Shown: in pieces, positions 60,014 through 64,000 of the stretch
Layout: every line of letters starts with the position of its first letter
Position numbering within the stretch: position 1 is the first letter of the stretch
Source of the DNA: Allobosea lupini
Lineage (GTDB): Bacteria > Pseudomonadota > Alphaproteobacteria > Rhizobiales > Beijerinckiaceae
DNA length: 64,000 nt
Reading direction: 5' to 3'
Assembly: GCF_900109525.1 (NCBI RefSeq)
Contig: NZ_FOAN01000002.1
Span: 764,378 to 828,377 of the forward strand
Notes under the pieces: model-generated
The model's input: only the letters and a program-made list of their open reading frames with translations
What the model was told of the DNA's origin: nothing
The model's database searches: none
Translations under genes and position numbers: made by a program

Positions 60014-61405
60014 ATGACCGATGTAGTGCGCTGCGTGTCGCCCGTGGACGGGCGCATCTATGCCGAGAGGGAGGTCGCCGGCGATGCCGCAATCACTGCG
60101 GCGCTGAGCGCGGCCCGAGACGCCCAACGCGACTGGCGCAGGCTCGATATCGCCCGCCGTGCCCGATTCTGCTCCGCCTTCGTCGATGCGATGCTGGCGA
60201 TGAGGGACGAGATCGTTCCCGAGCTCGCCTGGCAGATGGGCCGGCCGATCCGCTACGGCGCCGGCGAATTGCGCGGCTTCGAGGAGCGCGCCCGCCATAT
60301 GATCGAGATCGCCGCGAGCGCACTGGCGCCGCTGCAGCCCGAGCCCAAGGTCAAGTTCGAGCGCTGGATCGCGCGCGAGCCGCTCGGCGTGGTCATGGTC
60401 GTCGCGCCTTGGAACTACCCCTATCTCACCGCGGTCAACACGGTCGTGCCTGCTCTGATGGCGGGCAATGCCGTCATCCTCAAGCACGCGGCCCAGACGC
60501 TATTGGTCGGCGAGCGCTTCCAGAAGGCCGCGGAGGTCGCGGGGCTCCCGGCGGGGCTGTTCCAGAACCTTGCGCTCAACCATGCCCAGACCGCCCGGAT
60601 AATCGCCGGCCGAAAGGTCGATCAGGTCAACTTCACCGGCTCTGTCGCGGGCGGCAAGGCGATGGAGGCGGCGTCGAGCGGCACGTTCATCGGCCTCGGG
60701 CTCGAGCTCGGCGGCAAGGACCCGGCCTATGTCAGGGCCGATGCCGACCTTGCCCTGGCGGTCGAGAATCTCGTCGACGGCGCCTTCTTCAATTCCGGCC
60801 AATCCTGCTGCGGTATCGAGCGCATCTATGTCCATCGCGACCTCTATCCGGAGTTCGTCGACGGCTTCGTCGCGCTGACGAAGACCTATCTCCTCGGCGA
60901 TCCGCTCGACGAGACGACGACGCTCGGCCCGATGGTGAAGGCCGAAGCGGCAGAGTTCGCTCGTGGGCAGGTCATCGAAGCCGTGCGTGGCGGTGCTAAA
61001 GCGCTCATCGATTCCGGCCTGTTCCCGCGCGACCGCATCGGCACGCCCTATATGGCGCCGCAGATCGTGGTCGACGTGAACCACCAGATGGGCCTGATGC
61101 GCGACGAGAGCTTCGCGCCGACCGTCGGCATCATGGCGGTCGCGGACGATGACGAGGCGGTCGCGCTGATGAACGACAGCCCCTATGGGCTCACCGCCTC
61201 GCTCTGGACGCAGGATCAAGAGGCCGCCGCGCGCCTCGGTGCGGAACTCGAGACCGGGACGGTCTTCATGAACCGCTGCGACTATCTCGACCCGGCTCTG
61301 GCCTGGACCGGCGTCAAGGACACTGGCCGCGGCGCGACGCTCTCCCGCATCGGCTACGAGACGCTGACGCGCCCGAAATCCTTCCATCTCCGCACTGCGT
61401 TCTGA
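60014..61405 (+). CDS. Aldehyde dehydrogenase
   Basis: NAD(P)-dependent aldehyde dehydrogenase of 463 aa. The general base E241 (LELGGKDP), nucleophile C275 (FNSGQSCCGIER) and PWNYP loop (N144) are intact. It is between the gamma-glutamyl ligase and an iron alcohol dehydrogenase, so it would oxidise the aldehyde made by the latter. The family is close to succinate-semialdehyde and gamma-glutamyl-aminoaldehyde dehydrogenases. It overlaps nothing but lies 12 bases before the next gene. Confidence 0.92.
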   Translation: MTDVVRCVSPVDGRIYAEREVAGDAAITAALSAARDAQRDWRRLDIARRARFCSAFVDAMLAMRDEIVPELAWQMGRPIRYGAGELRGFEERARHMIEIAASALAPLQPEPKVKFERWIAREPLGVVMVVAPWNYPYLTAVNTVVPALMAGNAVILKHAAQTLLVGERFQKAAEVAGLPAGLFQNLALNHAQTARIIAGRKVDQVNFTGSVAGGKAMEAASSGTFIGLGLELGGKDPAYVRADADLALAVENLVDGAFFNSGQSCCGIERIYVHRDLYPEFVDGFVALTKTYLLGDPLDETTTLGPMVKAEAAEFARGQVIEAVRGGAKALIDSGLFPRDRIGTPYMAPQIVVDVNHQMGLMRDESFAPTVGIMAVADDDEAVALMNDSPYGLTASLWTQDQEAAARLGAELETGTVFMNRCDYLDPALAWTGVKDTGRGATLSRIGYETLTRPKSFHLRTAF

Positions 61406-61417
61406 AAGAGGCGACCC

Positions 61418-62566
61418 GTGACGCTGAAGGCCAACTGGAATTACCCGACCGCCGTCCGCTTCGGGCCGGGACGGATCAGCGAACTGGCGCAGGCCTGCCG
61501 CGCCGCCGGCATCGCAAGCCCACTGTTCGTCACCGATTCCGGCCTGTCCGGCCTGCCGATGATCAAGGACGCCATGGCGCGCCTGATCGCCGACGGGCTC
61601 AAGGTCACGCTGTTCGACCGCGTCCAGGCCAATCCGGTCGCGGCGAATGTCGAGGACGGCCTGAAGGTCCTGCGGGACAGCGGCAGCGACGGCGTCATCG
61701 CCTTCGGCGGCGGCTCGGCGCTCGATTGCGGCAAGGTCGTCGCCTTCATGGCCGGGCAGAGCCGGCCGATGTGGGATTTCGAGGACATCGGCGACTGGTG
61801 GACGCGCGCCGACCCGGCCGGCATCGCCCCGATCATCGCCGTCCCGACGACGGCGGGCACCGGCTCGGAGGTCGGCCGCGCTGGTGTGATCACCGACGAG
61901 ACGACGCAGACCAAGAAGGTGATCTTCCACCCGAAGATGATGCCGCAGATCGTGATCTGCGATCCCGAGCTGACGGTCGGCCTGCCGGCGAAGGTAACGG
62001 TCGGCGCCGGCATGGACGCTCTGGCCCATTGCCTCGAAGCCTATTGCGCGCCGGGCTTCCACCCGTTGGCCGACGGGATCGCGGTCGAGGGCATCCGGCT
62101 CTGCAAGGTCTTCCTGCCGCGCGCGGTCGCCGATGGCACGGATATCGAGGCGCGAGCGCAGATGATGGCCGCAGCCGCCATGGGCGCGACCGCCTTCCAG
62201 AAGGGGCTCGGCGCCATCCACGCGCTGTCGCACCCGATCGGTTCGGTCCACCACACCCATCACGGCATGACCAACGCCGTGTTCATGCCCTATGTCCTCA
62301 ACTTCAACCGCGCGGCGATCGAGGAGAAGATCGCGCGGCTCGCCGCCTATATCGGGCTGGAGCCGAGCTTCGAGGCTTTCTACGACTGGATCGTGACCTT
62401 GCGCCGCGAGCTCGGCGTTCCCGAGACGCTCACATCCTTCGGCGTCACCGGGCTCGATTATGGCAGGCTCGCGAAGATGGCGATCGTCGACCCGACCGCC
62501 GGCGGCAACCCCCTGCCGTTGACCGAGGCCGCTGCCGAAGCCTTGTTCAGAGAGGCGACCGGCTGA
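61418..62566 (+). CDS. Iron-containing alcohol dehydrogenase
   Basis: Group III metal-dependent alcohol dehydrogenase of 382 aa. The nucleotide-binding GGGSALDCGKVVAFMAG and the PTTAGTGSEVGRAGVI block are present, and metal ligands are in GMDALAHCLEAY (Asp, His) and SHPIGSVHHTHHGMTN (two His). It would oxidise a primary alcohol, for example a gamma-glutamyl amino alcohol, to the aldehyde for the preceding enzyme. Last gene of the operon; the next gene converges. Confidence 0.92.
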   Translation: MTLKANWNYPTAVRFGPGRISELAQACRAAGIASPLFVTDSGLSGLPMIKDAMARLIADGLKVTLFDRVQANPVAANVEDGLKVLRDSGSDGVIAFGGGSALDCGKVVAFMAGQSRPMWDFEDIGDWWTRADPAGIAPIIAVPTTAGTGSEVGRAGVITDETTQTKKVIFHPKMMPQIVICDPELTVGLPAKVTVGAGMDALAHCLEAYCAPGFHPLADGIAVEGIRLCKVFLPRAVADGTDIEARAQMMAAAAMGATAFQKGLGAIHALSHPIGSVHHTHHGMTNAVFMPYVLNFNRAAIEEKIARLAAYIGLEPSFEAFYDWIVTLRRELGVPETLTSFGVTGLDYGRLAKMAIVDPTAGGNPLPLTEAAAEALFREATG

Positions 62567-62611
62567 TTCCGGGCAGGAGCGCGCGCATGGGCTCGCCCCT
62601 GCGCCCGCCCC

Positions 62612-63094
62612 TCAGCGGATGTCCTTTGGCGTAAGCCTCGGCCAGTTCCCGTCGGCCCGGGCGATATAGGTCTTGGTCCGGCGCGCCCAGGTCTCGCGTA
62701 CGCCGAGATCGTAGTTGAGATAAAGCCTGCCATCGACGATCGACCAGGCCTCGGGCTCGATCTTGACGAGATAGCCGCGCGAGGTGCCGTAGGCGCAAAA
62801 GCCGCCATAGGCCGGCAGGTAGCGTTCCGGATTGGCTTCGAACAGCGCCTTGTGCTCGGCGCTGGCGAAGCGCCAGGTGGCGCCACCATGCCGAACCGAG
62901 AACTCCGGCTTGCCGAGCCGCGGGCCGCCATCACGAAAATAGGCGACGGGATCGTAACCGCGGATCGCGACGCCACCCGGGGAGCCCAGCGTATTGACCA
63001 GGCGGGGTGTATCCGCTTGCGCCTCGGCCTTGGCGCTGCCGGCGGCGGCGAGCGCTGCAGCCGCAAGATGGATGAATGTGCGTCTGTCGAGCAT
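62612..63094 (-). CDS. Exported YHS-domain protein
   Basis: Protein of 160 aa with an N-terminal export signal containing twin arginines (DRRTFIHLAAAALAAAGSA) and a YHS domain (GVAIRGYDPVAYFRDG, then the aromatic-rich WRFASAEHKALFEANPERYL and YGGFCAYGTSRG, with a conserved Cys). YHS proteins bind metals such as copper or mercury in some cases. It is the last gene of a minus-strand set with a small membrane protein and a TPR protein. Role unknown. Confidence 0.85.
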   Translation of the reverse strand: MLDRRTFIHLAAAALAAAGSAKAEAQADTPRLVNTLGSPGGVAIRGYDPVAYFRDGGPRLGKPEFSVRHGGATWRFASAEHKALFEANPERYLPAYGGFCAYGTSRGYLVKIEPEAWSIVDGRLYLNYDLGVRETWARRTKTYIARADGNWPRLTPKDIR

Positions 63095-63109
63095 TGTGCC
63101 GTCTCCTGC

Positions 63110-63595
63110 TCAGGACCGGCGCGCTTCAAGCGCCTCGAAGACATAGGCCGCGAGCCAGCCGTAGATCGCATGCCCGACGAGACTCATGGCAGACAGGCGC
63201 GGCACGTCGTTCAGGAGGAAGTGCTGCCCGGCGAGCGGGGCGAAGAAGGCGAGCGCGATGAAATAGGTGACCACGCCCCAGATCCAGCCATCGGCCGGCA
63301 TGCCGAAGCTCTTCACCCAGCGGGTCAGCAGCCAGTAGCCGAGCGGGTAGAACAGGAAGCCGGTGACGAAATGCAGCAGCTTGGCAGTCGGCGTCGACAG
63401 GGTCAGGCCGAACTGATGCGCGAACAGCGACTTCACCAGCTCCGGCGGCTCCAGCGGATATTCGGCGAACCAGGCGGTCGGCACGGCCGAGAACAGCTCC
63501 CAGAAACCGAGGCCGGCGAAGCCACCGATGGCGAGGTTGAACACGGTGCGGGTGGAAGGCAGCGCGAAGGCCTGGGTCATGGTCGCGGTGGTCAT
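63110..63595 (-). CDS. Small multi-pass membrane protein
   Basis: Unrecognised integral membrane protein of 161 aa with about four hydrophobic helices (starting near residues 17, 60, 105 and 140). Aromatic and proline-rich loops (WFAEYPLEPPELVKSLFAHQ) separate them, and the C-terminus is LEARRS. It lies between the TPR gene and the YHS gene with spacings of 20 and 15 bases, so it is in the same operon. No functional assignment is possible. Confidence 0.8.
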   Translation of the reverse strand: MTTATMTQAFALPSTRTVFNLAIGGFAGLGFWELFSAVPTAWFAEYPLEPPELVKSLFAHQFGLTLSTPTAKLLHFVTGFLFYPLGYWLLTRWVKSFGMPADGWIWGVVTYFIALAFFAPLAGQHFLLNDVPRLSAMSLVGHAIYGWLAAYVFEALEARRS

Positions 63596-63615
63596 GGCGG
63601 ATCCTTTCCGTGGGA

Positions 63616-64000
63616 TCAGTGGGCGATGGCGAGCGGGGTGGATGCGACGGCGAGCGCGGCGACGAGGCCGCTCGCCGTCTTTCCGAGCCGCCCGAGCTTT
63701 TCGAGCCGGCGGCTGGCGAAGCGGTTCTGACCCTTGCGCCGCGCCAGGCGCTCGACCAGGACGATCGCGGCGCGATCGTGCTCTCCGGACCGGATCAGGC
63801 TCTCGGCATAGGCCTGCTCGAACAGGTCGCGCTGGGCGTGGCTGCCGCCGACGGTAAGCAAGCCGTCACGGGCGGCGCCGAGCAGGCGAGCCGCCTCGCG
63901 GTAGTCGCGCTCGTGGAAGGCGATCAGCCCGAAGGCGGCGAGCGCACCGTTGCGGGCCGCGTCGCGCCGCTCGCCACTGGGATGGGCCTGCGCATCCGCG
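63616..64000 (-). CDS. TPR (TTC38-like) protein, 5' end outside the window
   Basis: C-terminal 128 or so residues of a larger protein; the reading frame runs open to the window edge without a start. It consists of helical repeat pairs (RRDAARNGALAAFGLIAFHE, RDYREAARLLGAARDGLLTV), a GGSHAQRDLFEQAYAESLIR block typical of TTC38-like tetratricopeptide proteins, and a basic tail. Such repeats mediate protein contacts. It is the first gene visible of the minus-strand set with the membrane and YHS proteins. Confidence 0.7.
   Translation of the reverse strand, partial: ADAQAHPSGERRDAARNGALAAFGLIAFHERDYREAARLLGAARDGLLTVGGSHAQRDLFEQAYAESLIRSGEHDRAAIVLVERLARRKGQNRFASRRLEKLGRLGKTASGLVAALAVASTPLAIAH

Noticed and set aside
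60500..62263. Minus-strand ORF of 587 codons opposite the dehydrogenase genes
   Set aside because: Spans parts of two well-supported plus-strand genes and has the biased shadow composition.

Overview
The window is GC-rich chromosomal DNA from an alphaproteobacterium, most likely a Hyphomicrobiales (Rhizobiales) soil or plant-associated heterotroph close to Bosea, Bradyrhizobium or Methylobacterium. The grounds are the five-step HutF/HutG histidine pathway, PHA depolymerase, PRC-barrel and glycine-zipper stress proteins, four secondary or primary organic-acid transport systems, EcfG/RpoE2-like promoter motifs and several families of palindromic intergenic repeats. The genus is inference. I see no rRNA, tRNA, CRISPR array, prophage or insertion sequence.

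Layout. 0-5.3 kb: intracellular PHA depolymerase, a tiny membrane protein, a coupled transglutaminase / diacylglycerol-kinase / PAP2 operon, and a divergent pair of stress-type genes (PRC-barrel, glycine-zipper lipoprotein). 5.4-13.6 kb: complete histidine utilisation locus, hutC-hutF divergent from hutI-hutH-hutG-hutU-hutD, with two tandem operators between them. 13.7-18.9 kb: a citrate synthase divergent from a helix-turn-helix/citrate-synthase fusion, an exported fumarase/aspartase-superfamily lyase and cyclopropane fatty acid synthase. 19-23 kb: TRAP transporter with a FadR-type regulator. 23-26.2 kb: NitT/TauT-type ABC transporter operon with a mug DNA glycosylase gene embedded in it; its promoter carries the same core palindrome as the hut operators. 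26.4-34.1 kb: acetolactate-synthase-like enzyme, msrA, a histone-deacetylase-fold amidohydrolase, a GGDEF-EAL protein and a TetR / acyl-CoA dehydrogenase pair.

34.1-35.9 kb: a small secreted Gly/Asn/Val-rich protein divergent from an outer-membrane barrel. 36-42.6 kb: a second TRAP system (DctP plus fused DctQM) divergent from an IclR regulator, an acyl-CoA ligase and a double PPC-domain protein. 42.6-46.1 kb, the most interesting region: a long AT-rich leader, a secreted protein whose last 60 residues contain 32 tyrosines, a hairpin, an outer-membrane pore with an N-terminal coiled coil, a Tat-exported C39 peptidase and a further secreted protein. The pore plus C39 peptidase plus small repetitive secreted subunit matches the logic of the Pseudomonas Fap functional-amyloid system, but the subunit is of a quite different kind.

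46.1-57.8 kb: GntR-BisC-RidA operon divergent from a long operon (TAXI-type TRAP permease, Asp/Glu-racemase-like enzyme, three-subunit HcnABC-like amino-acid dehydrogenase, CMD-family protein, RraA-like aldolase, TAXI binding protein), which together look like one import-and-degrade pathway for an unidentified amino-acid derivative. 57.9-62.6 kb: a possible 43-residue protein, then glutamine-synthetase-like, aldehyde dehydrogenase and iron alcohol dehydrogenase genes that fit gamma-glutamylated amino-alcohol breakdown. 62.6-64 kb: YHS-domain protein, small membrane protein and the 3' part of a TPR (TTC38-like) gene cut by the window edge.
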